Below, piece by piece: positions 26,681-38,900 of a DNA stretch of 64,000 bases. Below the pieces are notes generated by a model, which was not told the origin of the DNA, did not search any database, and saw nothing but the letters and a program-made list of their open reading frames with translations. The stretch is from Puffinus mauretanicus (Eukaryota > Chordata > Aves > Procellariiformes > Procellariidae). Where the stretch lies: contig JAJKFH010003762.1 of NCBI GenBank assembly GCA_023333565.1, positions 372,001 to 436,000 on the forward strand, written 5' to 3'. The translations under genes were made by a program, and so were the position numbers. Every line of letters starts with the position of its first letter. Positions within the stretch are counted from its first letter, which is position 1.

Positions 26681-26860
26681 CTTTAATATGCTGAGCTACA
26701 AACTGCAGAGCTTCAGCTGCATCACACACAATTAAGTCAGCCTGGTCAAAGGGTGCTGAGGCCACGGACACGCAGACAGCTAGACGCAGTGCCCTCCTCA
26801 GCCCCTCTGCGTTTACGGGCTGTTGCTGAGACATGTCACTATTGTCCACTTGAGGAAAAT
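26681..26860 (-). CDS. Candidate coding exon, unknown product (180 bp)
   Basis: On the minus strand a segment bounded by an acceptor (TTGGGCATAG) and a donor (TTAAAG|GTAAAA) is open in one frame for 60 codons, in phase 1 to phase 1. The frame includes SAPFDQADLIVCDAAEALQF and runs on to QHIKG at the donor. The composition looks like a soluble, folded domain, with no signal peptide or membrane segment. CpG dinucleotides are concentrated here (at least five between 26760 and 26830), unlike the surroundings. An ATG lies just upstream in the same frame at 26868-26870, so a first coding exon is also possible. The frame continues past the donor to a stop near 26637, so an unspliced 77-codon reading exists too. 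I do not recognise the family; a decayed processed copy of a gene is an alternative. Confidence 0.35.
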
Positions 26861-26870
26861 CTATGCCCAA

Positions 26871-29283
26871 AACTCAGCCTTTTAGCTGTAAGCAGTCTTC
26901 TTGCCAGGAAGCTGCAACTTGTCTTCACAGAGACTCCAGCATGCAGCTGAAGCAGCTTTGCTACACCTTGTTCTTATTTCTGCACCACGGGCATTTGCCT
27001 GCAGGCATGAACCCATTCCTGAATTAGTTTACTATCAGCCTCTTGCTTAGGAAAGTCAGCAGCACTGGATGCAAAATGACTAAGTAAATCTGTATCTAAT
27101 TTTTAAGATTATCTTGCTGGCAGAGGTTTCAAATACGCCTTCAGAAGTACTGGATTCTATCTGACCTTTCCAGGAATATTCTTTTAAGAGACTACAAACT
27201 ATGCATTCCCTAATGTGCTACATAACCTCTTAATACGGGAACTGTGTGTCAGGAACAATGTTAGGCAGAGCTCCTCTATGTGGGGAAGCCCTTGTTCGGC
27301 CATGTCTTAACTGGCTTCACTAAAGCTCTTCGAGTGAAACCTGATCCAACAGAGGCAGCAATTTTATTATAATGCTTTTGCCTCCTTTCGCCCTAAGTGC
27401 ATGAAATAGTAATTCAGATGCAAGAAAACACAATCTATGTATGATGAAATGTTTTTCAAGAATGCTTCCTCCATAACAGTTTTAACAAATATAATGTTGT
27501 GCATTCCCACTGGTGGGCTGCCACGCAGAACACTGCTGGACAAAGAGGCTGAAGATGGGTGGATAAACTGTGCTACGACCTAGGGGCCCTCAATTGCCTT
27601 CAGCCCAAGCAACTTAATGCAACAGCCAAAATGGCAAAATTCACATTTAGAACTGGACAAGGTCCATTCTTGCGGCATTTCTGCCATTACAATGTGAAAG
27701 GATGCTCAAAGTACATGAGAACTGGAAATCTGCATGAGGTGAACCCAATGCGAGAGCAAGAAGTTGGCATCTGTAAACCCTATCCCAAGCTTAGTTATTC
27801 CAGTGGGCTATGAAATACAGGCAAGGATGATGAGGGCTCTGTTCTGACAAGGCTACAAAATCTATGCTGGTTTATTCGTAAAGCTGAGATAATTAAGCAA
27901 TAATTCCTTTTATATTTCAGCCACTGCTTTGCCTGTAAAACCAGCTGATTCATTTAACATACCCCAGAATGCAGAAAATCAGTGCAAAATATGCTTCTTT
28001 AAAGTCGTACCCTTCACTTAAAGGAAAACTGTTGGGGAGCATAAAATTAATTCTAAGCACTATCACTAAGTACAAGAGAAGAATAAGCTTTAATTATCTC
28101 ACTGTCACAGTTTTAAAAAAAGATTTATTAGCAATCAGTTAGCATGACAGCAGATTCCAAATCTTTCAGTGCTGATGTTAAGATAAGGAAATGTAAAACC
28201 TATTTGATTGCAAGTGAAAGAAGAGATTTTTAAACAAAACCATAGGTCCAGAATACCTTGCATATCCACAAGCTGAATTTTCTTTAAATAAAAAAAAAAG
28301 GCATGTATAAGGCAACATAGTGTAATTGCAAGTACCTTAATCATAAGTGTACTTTAATTGTGTATTTATCATTAGCAACCGAAAGCTGGTAACTAAAGCT
28401 TAGTAACCTAAAGATAAATAAATAACGTATGTGGTTTTGCAGCACCTGTTTTGAGGGAGAGTCAAACCTTTTAGATTTGAACTTTATCATATTTGGGAGA
28501 CAGATCACATCATGGTTTTAGATAAAATCTTTCCTCATGAGAAAGCACCTGACATTCCAAATCAACTTTGTCTCAGAATATATCAACTCAGCATTCAGTG
28601 CTGAATTTTGAGTTGTACAAAACTCATCACTTTAATGCCAAAACAAAATCACCCAGCTGGGTTCCTACTTACAGCAAGTGAGAGAGGCTGAAACTGTTCT
28701 GAAAATTCACTGTCGGTGTGTTTTGGCATTAATAGGCATCTCTTGTTGAAGATGTTCTGATTTCCCTTCTCACTCCTGTCTTGCTTTTATGTCAGATGAA
28801 GAAATATGCCACTGATGTAGTCAGATTGGTAACCACAACTTGTTTTGAAGGGAGCAAATGCACCTAAAATCTGAGTGAAAAGCCTTATTTTTGTTCACGT
28901 TACGTGCATTTCTAGAAGACAGAGAAGCTGCAGGAACCTGCATAGTCTAGCCACTCTACCTGCAAAATCTATAAAGAAATAAGTGTTGCAATTTTTTCAG
29001 GTGGCAGAATTATAAATATGTGAAGAAGTGAGTTATTTTGCCATGCTTTAGGCTGTGGGTTTACTTGAAACAGATTCTTGTTTACCTATTGATATGGAAT
29101 CATTTGGAACTGAAAGATGGAAAAGTTTGACTCCGTTTGGGTATGCCACACTAGCTGAGATTTGATTATGAGTAGGAGAAAGGGGGGGAAAATGATATAG
29201 GAATATGTTCTCCTCTTCCATCCTTTGGAAGTTTTAACACATAGTTTAACACTTAAACTTTACTGTGTTTGTATTATACATGA
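26871..29283. other. Unique noncoding DNA
   Basis: No recognisable gene, RNA or repeat. An 84-codon plus-strand frame at 27559-27813 has no domain and no splice context. Confidence 0.5.
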
Positions 29284-29817
29284 ATGCTCATTTGCAGTCT
29301 TGTGCTGAGCAGTTCCATTTGGACCTTCCACAACGGTGATACCTCCCAAAGTATCAGAGTATCACCAAGTATTTTGCTATCATTAAGACGCTGGACAAGT
29401 GTCATTTCAGCCAGCTGGTCAGGAAAAGCAAGAGGAAGTTTATCTTTACCTCTTCCCATTACTGTCTATTCCCCAGACGATTTCATCTTACTGGAAGGCT
29501 GGAGTTGTCCCCCTAAAACTTCTCCTGCTGAAGACAGCAGCATAAGGTCATATGGGAATCAGGCACAGGAAAAACCTTTCTCCCACCCACTCCCTCTCTG
29601 CAACATGCAGACCCTCTCTCTGCACCTCTGTTCTGCACCAGCACTTGGAGGAAAGAGTGGGGTGTGTTTTCAGGTGGCAGAAGAACAAAGATGGAGCACA
29701 ACCCACCAGAAGCCCCCTTACGAATCCCCTGTGGAAGTGGAGAAGATGTACAAGCAGCATTGCCCTCCTCTGAGAGGGAAGTGGTCAAGGAAGAGGCAGA
29801 GAAGAGACAGGCAGTGA
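29284..29817 (+). other. Longest open frame in the window, probably not a gene
   Basis: An uninterrupted frame of 177 codons from an ATG, rich in Ser, Pro, Arg and Leu. The peptide has no signal sequence beyond a mildly hydrophobic start, no membrane segment and no motif I recognise, and ends in a basic cluster (WSRKRQRRDRQ). Several other frames on both strands are also open across 29513-30032, including 120 and 104 codons on the minus strand. That points to locally low stop-codon density from base composition rather than selection on one frame. A lineage-specific protein or a noncoding transcript cannot be excluded. Confidence 0.12.
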
Positions 29818-29875
29818 AAAGCGGGGACAAGAGATGGATATCCTGGTAACACTGGCTGCAAGCGCCATTGCACAC

Positions 29876-32800
29876 TGCTTAGAAATTTAAAGCTGCGGTA
29901 CTTTACGTAGTGGCAGAATATCAATGCTGCCACACTCCACTGGTTTCCTAAAAGAAATTTGCTTAGTTTATACAACACCGGAATCTTCACTGACATGGGG
30001 GGAGAGAGTTGTGTGAAGCAGGCAACAGACATGAAAATCCTGACTCTACTGGAGTTAAGGATGCCAAATTCAGACTTCAGGAGACTCTAGACTTTGTTCT
30101 TGGTTGAAACAGTTGGAAAGACATTGGAATACACAAAAGATAGAAATACCTTTTAAAAATTACATCTCCATCTAATTTTTTTCCAATACAAAGAAATAGC
30201 TAAGAGAGAGACAGCTAGGAAGCGGAGCACACTATTGGTCTGTCATTATTAATTACGCCCACTTCTGCTTAAGCACTAGAGAAGTGTGTGACAGAGCACT
30301 GGCATCAGTTTTTCTGTTTTAAAATAGCACTATACAATTTCACTAGGCTAAAGAGTTCAATAACATTTAAAATACACTCACATTCACATTTATTTCTTAA
30401 AGTATTTCCTTGCCAGGCAAGTTTTTCTCAACTCTAATGAGGACTTCAGAAACAGTTACACAGTCTTTATGAATGCTTTAGGCAGAGGAGAAATGCCAGG
30501 AAAGGTAAAGTAATTAGGTCCTTGGTGTGAAATTAGCTGCTAGACTGCAGCCACGGAACAAAGGAGAAAGTAAAAGTTCTAGACAAAATTAATTGTCTCT
30601 CATATGCAGTGATCAAGGATATAAGCTCCATAGCACCAGGTGATAGAAACTTCAAGCTAGTGGGAGCAAAGAATATAATGATCGTAACTGCTAACGACAT
30701 ATCCACCTCTGTACTGAAGGCATGCAAATCACTGCCTTAATAATAGCTTGCTCTAAGGAGGAACAGTCAATACTAGACTACACCATGTGTCAATTATCTG
30801 TTTAATTGTCCCATATGTGTCACTACATACATCTTTTAAAGGGTTGCAAACAAATTTTGCCAGTTGTTTTCCTCAGCAAACAGACCTGTCTATGCTCGCA
30901 TTGCTTTTTCCCCCAGTTTTCACTGCCTTTTTATACAATGTAATAGTTAAATTTCATAGCTCAGGTGACTGCTTCTTAATTTCTCTCTCCTCCATGGCTA
31001 AGAGCAAATTCTTCATTACTTATACTAGATAAGCATCTCCACACTATTGTCTGTTAAGTACAGCAACACATATTGATCCATAATTGAATTAAATGAGAGT
31101 CAATTTTGCTTTGTTTGTACAGATAAATAGAACCAAGAACTCTTCTGAGAAAACCAGAAAAGATTTTCAAAGGCTATGAGAGTGGCCCCTCAGGACACAT
31201 TGCAGCTGCAGAAAATACTCTTGCACTGCTAGACTCAATAGGAAGTTTTAACAGATCTCTGCACAGGCTCCATGAATTTCTAGCTGTGTAGTCTCAAGCT
31301 ATTCTGTGCATGGAGAGCGCACAAAAAAACCACTGCACCAACATGTACAATATATTTTGTGGAAGCAACGTTACAGAGGCCACTTCTGGAATTCAGTGCA
31401 CAGACAATGTTAATACGCACTTCCCTTTTTCCCAACATGTCTGTATTTCCACTTGAAAATATTGTCCATCATAAATTTCTATGTTTGATTTGCATCTCTG
31501 GGCCTGAGACTGCTCTATTATCAATCAAAAATCCTGATGCTACAGTGCCAGTGCTGTATGGCAATTGTGCATGTGTCTATCAAAGTCGGACACAGCATCA
31601 ACACCTTTACGTGTTTTAAAGACCTGCCTGTCTACAGCTCACCTTCACTACACACAGTGAGTCACATGCTGTGTTCATCCCACGTATGTAATAAAATTGC
31701 TTTATCTGATAGGTTGGCTACGCATGTCACAGCGTGGTCAAAAGGAGAAAACCATTGACAAACGCTAACTCTAAAATGCCTTAACTTTGGCATTATAAGC
31801 CTGGTGGCATTATGGGACTATTTCATTCCCATGAAAAGTCATGGTGTTACACGGAGTCCTCAGACCCAGGGCACCTGAGGAATCCTCTCATTCTCTGGTG
31901 AACTCTGGTGACATTGCCAGAGCCCCAGTAGTCCATATGACTAAAAGCCATTTCAGAATCTTGGCCCATCAGTAGTGTCACACATCAATTGATCCTAGCT
32001 AACTGCAGAACAGGAGATTTTCAAGCACTTCTGTTCCTTTCTGCAGCCTCAAATTCCTCAACTGCTACCACAAAGGAGTACCCAAAGTCTTCGTTACATC
32101 AAAGTCCTCAGAACAAAATTAAGGCAAGATTGCTTCCAGATCAGCCAGTTTACAGCCATTTCAAGGGAGAAGAAAAGGAAGATACCACCACTCTGTTGAA
32201 TATACCGTCACATTGCAAATTCATTTTTATCACATAGCCCAACAATGATTTGAAACACAAGAATCTTAACTCGTGAGGGTGCCTAACTTGTATGGTAACT
32301 GCTGTCTAACTACAGTGAATTATTTGCTCTTATGCAGTCTGACTCATGGCCTGTGAATAACAAGAATCAATAGTCAGTGTAAGAAACTTTCAATGCATTG
32401 TTATATTGTGCACTAGAATACACACTCTGGCCTCCAGCCCTGGCAAACGTTCATCTCCTTTCAAGAAAACAAAAATTAAGCCTTAAGTGTTTGTTTTAGA
32501 GCCCATATATGTCAGGTCATTACAGCTTGTATGTCATACAGTGATTTAATAGACTGTATACGTGAAAGAAAAGGCACTGCTGCACAGAGGTAAACGTTTA
32601 CTAAATTCAGTGCCTGAACAAACATTTTATATAAGTTTTACATTTGATATGTCACATGTGTATTCACCTGAGGCAATATGTCCAGGAAATGTGAAAAACC
32701 AGCATAATAGTGTTCAAAATCCACATACCTTGCCAGGCATCATTAATTCTGTAACCAGGCTTACAAGGAACTGAAATCTGAGGACCACCGTTGCCTGAAG

Positions 32801-33700
32801 AGACAGATACAGCTATTTAAGTCCCACGCGCCAAAGGGCCCTGATGTGATTCCTGACAAAGAGGTATCAGGAAGGTGGCAATAAGGTAACATTGTTCTCT
32901 ATACAGTGCTTGCTGAAACGTGATGCCCTATTGTTAAGCTACAGAACAAGTGGCTACAAACAGCAACAAAAGAAAATACGCAACAAGTCTGATCAAGAAA
33001 AGTCTTTGCCCAATGTTAACTTTTCCTTGCCTTGATGTATAAATGCTAAGTGAACCCCCGCCATCACACTCAAAGAAAAACTGATTCATCCAGGTAACAC
33101 CCACGATAAGCACCTCGGTGAACTCTAGAAACTCCAAAAGTATGAAATCAGGGTGGAAAAAAAGTTACAAACCTATCGATTTTTAAGCACTCATTAATCC
33201 TTAACAACAGTTTCTTTTGCCATTTTGTAAGGTTGGGTAAGGCAAATGTTTAAAAACCAGGGTGCAGACAATGCCAAGGATGCAACGTTTTCCGTTTTTA
33301 CTTCCTGATGCGGCGTATTTGTAGGAAAAGAGCCCATGGATCCCGGAAGAACAAGCCGACAGGTTCTGCTGCAAGAGCCAGCAAAGCCTGCAACCCTGCA
33401 AGGGCGGCATTTCAGCAGTTCAAGGAACTTAAATGCTGCTGGGTTTGTAGCCAAAACAACTATCCGCCTATATATATCCTTGAATCTATGGCAGGCAGGT
33501 TGTTCTCGAGCGTTCTTTTTCATTCTGTAAGAGGATTTAAAAAAAGGAAAGAGAATTAAAGGTACTCACTTTTACATGCCGTTAGGTTACAAAATGAAGG
33601 ACTCCGATGTTGTGAAGCTCATAAGTTTTCCTTGCAGTGCTGCCATCTGTGACTGTGCTGCACAAACAGGTTTGATGTGGTCCCCCTTGGAAATGCTAAC
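29876..33700. other. Unique noncoding DNA
   Basis: No recognisable gene. Overlapping frames of 60-110 codons occur on both strands near 33194-33560, where GC content begins to rise, but none has a recognised motif. Confidence 0.5.
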
Positions 33701-34560
33701 TGCCTGCTAAAATGGGATGTGGGGAAGGCATGGTCCCCCCATTGCCCCTGCACACCCCACCCCCACGGTCCCCTGGGGAGAGCCGCCCCTGCACACCCCA
33801 CCCCACAACCAGCCCCCGACCCCACCATGGCTCTGAAGGGGAGCCACCTGCGCCTTCCCTCAAAACAAACACACCACAGCAGTAGCAGAAAGACCTTGTG
33901 CCACAAGTCTCACTAGAAAAAGCTGATTTTTTTTTTTTAAATAGCACTTAGAGCTCTGATTTTAAAGGCAAAAGGAGGAAACAGTGCTGAAAATGGACCT
34001 CCCCTTCCTGCCTACTCCGTCCTGACAAGATGGAGCCTTTCCTTCAGGGCTCTTCTCAACTCACCGATGGGTGGTGGTTTCCCAGGTGGGAACACCACAC
34101 AGCCCTCCCGGCCCCTCCAGAGAGAAGCCTTGTTTTCTGTCATGGCCTCAGAGGCTCTGGCTGTCCATCCCCAGGCCTCCTGCAGCCACCCCCAGGAGTC
34201 TCCAACCTGATTCGGAGGAGCTGCCTCCCCCCCACACAACAGACACTGCAGAGCTTCCTTCCCCCACTCCCCTTCCCTGCCTTCCTGAAGGTTGCCCCCG
34301 CCTCCCCACGTCTTCCAGAAGGTTCTCCCGCCCCTGCAGGGAAACAGCCCTGAGGAGCTTCAGCAGGAGGGTCACAGCTAGCTGTGCCCCCCTGCGGTGC
34401 CCCCCCCCAGCGAAGAAGAGTAAGACTGAGATTCGGAAAACCCTCTCAGTCCGTCCCTAACAGAGTCTGTCTCTGAGGAAGGCGGGTCAGAGAGCTCCCT
34501 ACGTGATGGCAGCCATGCTGAGAGGTGGCAGTGCAGAGGAAGGTGCGATGTCGGCTCTCG
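33700..34560. other. GC-rich, C-skewed island
   Basis: Composition changes sharply to C-rich on the plus strand, with several runs of six to nine C. Open frames exist in several registers on both strands, the longest being a 129-codon proline- and serine-rich frame at 34071-34460. Multiple open frames are expected from such composition. CpG content is moderate, so this is not a clear promoter CpG island. It may be a lineage-specific GC-rich segment, an old repeat, or the start of a noncoding transcript. Confidence 0.4.
33744..33804. repeat. 20-bp direct repeat, 41-bp spacing
   Basis: GCCCCTGCACACCCCACCCC occurs at 33744-33763 and again at 33785-33804. It is probably a local tandem duplication that has since diverged in the linker. 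Confidence 0.75.
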
Positions 34561-34924
34561 CTGGGAGCTTTCTCTTTCCGCATCTGACTACCTCTCAAGC
34601 TACAAATTAATTTACCAAGGTATATCCGAAAGACACCAGTTCTCTAGATATTAACGACGTTCCTGCCTGCCCTCATACGCTGTCGACGATGAAGCGGCTC
34701 TCCACGAGGCACTGAGGAAAGCACCTGGATCAATGGTTTTCCTCCGCTGTGCCGCTTCCTCTGGCACTGGACCCAGCGCGCTGTGCTCCGCTTGCCATCG
34801 GAGGGATTAAGCTCAAGGCTGCTTTCATTAGCGATTGCATTTGAAATATATCTGGAAGGGCTGAGAAGCCAAAAAAAACACCCCACCCAAACAAAAAACC
34901 ACCCTTCTGTGTTCAATCCCAAGA

Positions 34925-35388
34925 TGTTTAATAATCCTAGGCGGAATTGATTTTGTTTGGGATGGTTGCTAAAACTCTCTGTTTAAATAGCTATTCCACT
35001 GCTGTTGCAGTTCTTAGCATTTAAATGACTGAGAAGTAGAGGTCATTAAAAGAGGTTTCTCAGAAGTGCTGAATATTCACTATTTCACTGACAGGCAGCA
35101 ACCTCCAAAGAGTGAATCTCCTCATTTATCTTTCTTCCTTCAACACGAAAGGAAGCCATTTTGGCAGGGCGCAGGCCAGGGGAGATTCGGGGCAGCCAAC
35201 CTGCTGCCGTATATTTGAATGCCATTGCTTTTTATGGCCGTGCAGATGTGAAAACTGCCAACAAATTTCTTGTTGGCACTGCTGTAAATATTCTGTAATT
35301 TCAGTGCAAGTCTAGGCAACTTCTTACACTTCCTCAAGACTCTGAGAAGTAGGTCCCTGAGGAGAGGAATTCAGTATATGGTATTCAC
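34925..35388. other. Possible conserved noncoding element
   Basis: The stretch has mixed composition without simple repeats, many homeodomain- and forkhead-like AT-rich words (ATTTAAAT, TCATTAAAAG, GTAAATATT), and no credible frame. This texture is typical of vertebrate conserved noncoding elements, but conservation cannot be seen from one sequence. Confidence 0.25.
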
Positions 35389-35415
35389 GCTGCTGCTGCT
35401 GCTGCTGCTGCTGCT
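35389..35415. repeat. (GCT)9 trinucleotide microsatellite
   Basis: Nine perfect GCT units, equivalent to CAG on the minus strand. Minus-strand translation gives a glutamine run inside an 82-codon open frame, but that frame has no other coding evidence. Perfect repeats of this length are often polymorphic. Confidence 0.95.
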
Positions 35416-35960
35416 TTATTTGACAGTTTAATCTCACAATCCGGATGTTTAAAGCAATGGGGCTGTTCGTTCTTTCTCTTAAAATGGCGGTCTTGCATTC
35501 CCTCCCACTGCCTCTCCAGGTCACGGGGCTGGCAGGTGTCCGACTGATGGCCATACCTGCTGTGCTGTCCACGTGGCTTTCAATAACAATGATTTTTAAC
35601 CTTTACAGGTTAAAAAGCTTGGCATTCCAGCTCAGCACATGCTTTGCTATTGAATTAGCACACGGAGAAGGAGCCAATAGAGTCCTTACATGAAACTGAA
35701 ATGTGCATATTTTATTTACCTTTCATTTTGAAACTTTTTTTCACCAAGTAAAAATTTAAAGTAGATAAGCCGTTTGACCAATAGCAGACTTTCAATATTA
35801 CTGTCTTGTCTGCAGATGGATTAAGGACTACAGTCATAAATTAATTACTTATTTTTAATGTCACTCCAGAGTGAATGTTGTTGCTGGCTAAACGCAAGAA
35901 GTGCCTCCTGATTATTAAAAACAATTTGTGGTACTGAATTTTTGCAGACTGGCAACATAA
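35416..35960. other. Possible conserved noncoding element, second part
   Basis: AT-rich mixed sequence without simple repeats continues after the microsatellite, with TAAT-core words such as TTAATTACTT and CATAAATTAAT. There is no credible frame or splice pair. The call is an impression from sequence texture only. Confidence 0.2.
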
Positions 35961-38900
35961 TGCAGACTTATCCAGACAACCCCCTATTCACTTCCTTAAA
36001 ACAGTTTTTATCTTGCTTTTCCATACCGTGAGGATTCTTGGAAATACCTGTTCTAATATACCTTAGGCCCCTCCTTGCTTTTTTAACAACAGCTTTTATT
36101 TTTTCCCCACAGCTAAAGAACACTGACAGCTGGCAGCTGCTGTGGCTAAGATTCAGACACCCTAACTTTGAATGTAGGTGCCTAATCTAAACTATTTTTC
36201 AGACCTCCCCACCTAGTCCCTTCCTAACTAGAGAGAGATCAGCATCTTTAGAGGACAGTTCACTCATTCCTCAGTTGGATTTAAGATAGCTCTAGCTGTG
36301 GCCATTTCTCTCCTGAGAACTAGACAACAAAAGTTAGGTGACATAAACCCATGCCTCAGTCTCCACTTTAAAAAAAAAACCCTGACTATGTATTTCAACT
36401 TGCTGGTTTTGAATTGCCTATCCTAAAACTAAGGATTACACACATGAACCTGATCTGAGCTAAGCTGCACAGTGCTACTTCCTTTATCCAAAGATGGTCA
36501 AGCTTCAGCTTGTATTTCTCATGCTAAATGATTTGGATTCAGTGGTCAACACTGAATAAAATAACCACAGCTGGTGAAGAACAGTATACGAGACCAACAC
36601 TCTGAGAAAGCTCACAGGTGCTTCCTACACGTCCCACTAATGAGTCTTTATGCATGCATGAGGTCTCACTCATTATCAGATGGAAATTGGCAATGGCCTT
36701 GGGATTTTCCTTGCTGTCAACTATATGGGATTATCTGGGCATATTTTTACCTGATCCATGACATACCACAACAAGGGCCCAAGGCGCTTATGATAATCGC
36801 TGGGTTTTGCGATCAATTAATTTTATATTTCTGAAGAGTAAAGTTCTTTAGTCTAATTAAAGCATTTGGGTTTAAAGTAGAAGTACCTTAAAATATAAAG
36901 CATGGAGGAGTTCATCATCTCTTCTGGCCTTAAGCCCTAGGAACCTATATAGAATAAAGCTGATTTTCTTGAGTGGGATTTTGTACTCAGATAACCAAAT
37001 TCTTCAGCATTTAGGGAGATCATGATTAATTCAATGATTCAATTAATTTTATGATTTGACTTCAGTACAGAAACAAGTTATTGTGAAAGTGGTTTGACCA
37101 TGGTATTTTTTTCAGTTTAGTGTAATTATAACAGTAGAATACCTTCACAAATATGCTTTCTTGATGTTATCATTGCTTTATAACAACCATCTCCTTCCAG
37201 ACAGGTATGGTTGGATTATAAGTACTTACTTTGACCTTCCCCACTTACGGACATAATAAGAAACTGCTGGTTTTGCCTAAGGTACTTGGATACACATGTA
37301 AAATTAAATCCTTTGCTTTTAATTTATGTTCTTCTATCAGTTGTGATAGGATCCGACACGACATAGAACAAGTGCACAACTTTTTTTTCCAATATCCATC
37401 TATTTGGACTTTTGTTTGTCTTGCTCTCTTTGTTGTGATAAGTTCAGATATAAATAAGCTGTTATAAAACTCTCTGCAGGGAAAAGACACAGTGAATGAG
37501 TTATCAACTACCTACAAATATAACTAATAAAATATGGAAGTATAATAAAGAAAAGATCCATCTTAAACAAACCACATCATTTTAAAATTTGATAGTCTTA
37601 ATGATACCTAATTTATCAACGGAAGAAATGCAAACATCTAATTTTCTTTTGGAAAACATATATTGATGTGGAATTCATCACAATTCCTTCAGCTGATCAA
37701 ACGAAATAAATTAGCATTAGACTTAGATTGCAGCCTCAGAACTGTGATGGCAATGTATTAGATCTTGCATCATTTGCAAAATCTCAATACAGTTAGCAAC
37801 TTGGAAAACTGTGATCAGTAGTATTTTCACTGCTGAAGTCTATGTCTCAACCTCAAGAATATATCATCGCAGTGACGGTAATTTGCTGTAGAATAAGGCA
37901 CAGAGAAAAATGTGTGATGTCTCTGTATTCCCACTGGTGCAGAATATATATACACATAGTTATGAAGAAAAATATATATTACTGTGCACTACACTGATCC
38001 CCTTATACTTTTTGCCCTTTTGCTTTATGTTCTTTTCTAGACAGTGGAAGAGGATGAAAATTATCAGCCAATAAAAACTGTAGCAAATACCAGACAAAGT
38101 AATAGAGGAGTTTAACATACCGCCGGCATTCCAAGGTCAAGCTCCTGTGACACAGATTGCTTTAGGAAAGCAAAGGTGCGCAAGTATGAACATCCAGCTG
38201 CTTAAAATAGGAATAAATGTAACACACTCCTATCTACCTTGTGTGCTGAACTAGAATTTAAGTTGCCTTAATTGCTATTCATATTCATTTTGGTGTTTCA
38301 ATAATACATTACATTAATAGCAGATATTATGACACATTTTCTTGTCAAACATAGTCTTGTACTGAGCAGTGCACTGGGAGAAAATGATTGAGGAAACTGT
38401 TGAAGTGGAAAAAAAAGTCTTTACTACCATGCAAGAGGGCTGAGCTTGCTATTCTCGTTTTTAAGTTTTAAGCATGCTGATCAAAAATGCCACCACCCAG
38501 GATGCTTAAATTTTTCCTGATAGATGGCTAATTTTCCTAACTTTTTTTCATTTGTTTAATATCTGATTTCAGATGGAATGAGAAATGTTTTTTTCCTAAA
38601 TAAGAAGTACATTAGGTGTAAATTCTCCACTGACCTACGGCCCTATTACAAATTGAAAATAAGGAGTCTACCAGAAAAACCATAACAGTCATTCCCCACC
38701 TGCAACACCCCAAAACAAACCATACCTTCCAAAAAAAAATACTGAAGAGTGACATACCTTGTGTTCCAATTAGTCAATGATTTGCTTGATTAACTGAATT
38801 TAAAATTTACATAAAGACTTCACCAAAATCCTGGGTTGTGTTATGTTACAAATAACATTGTAAGAATGTTATTTACAAAGCACATTTTTTGTTTTCCTGT

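Noticed and set aside
34071..34460. Proline-rich 129-codon frame
   Set aside because: It lies in a C-rich island where several frames on both strands are open; composition explains it.
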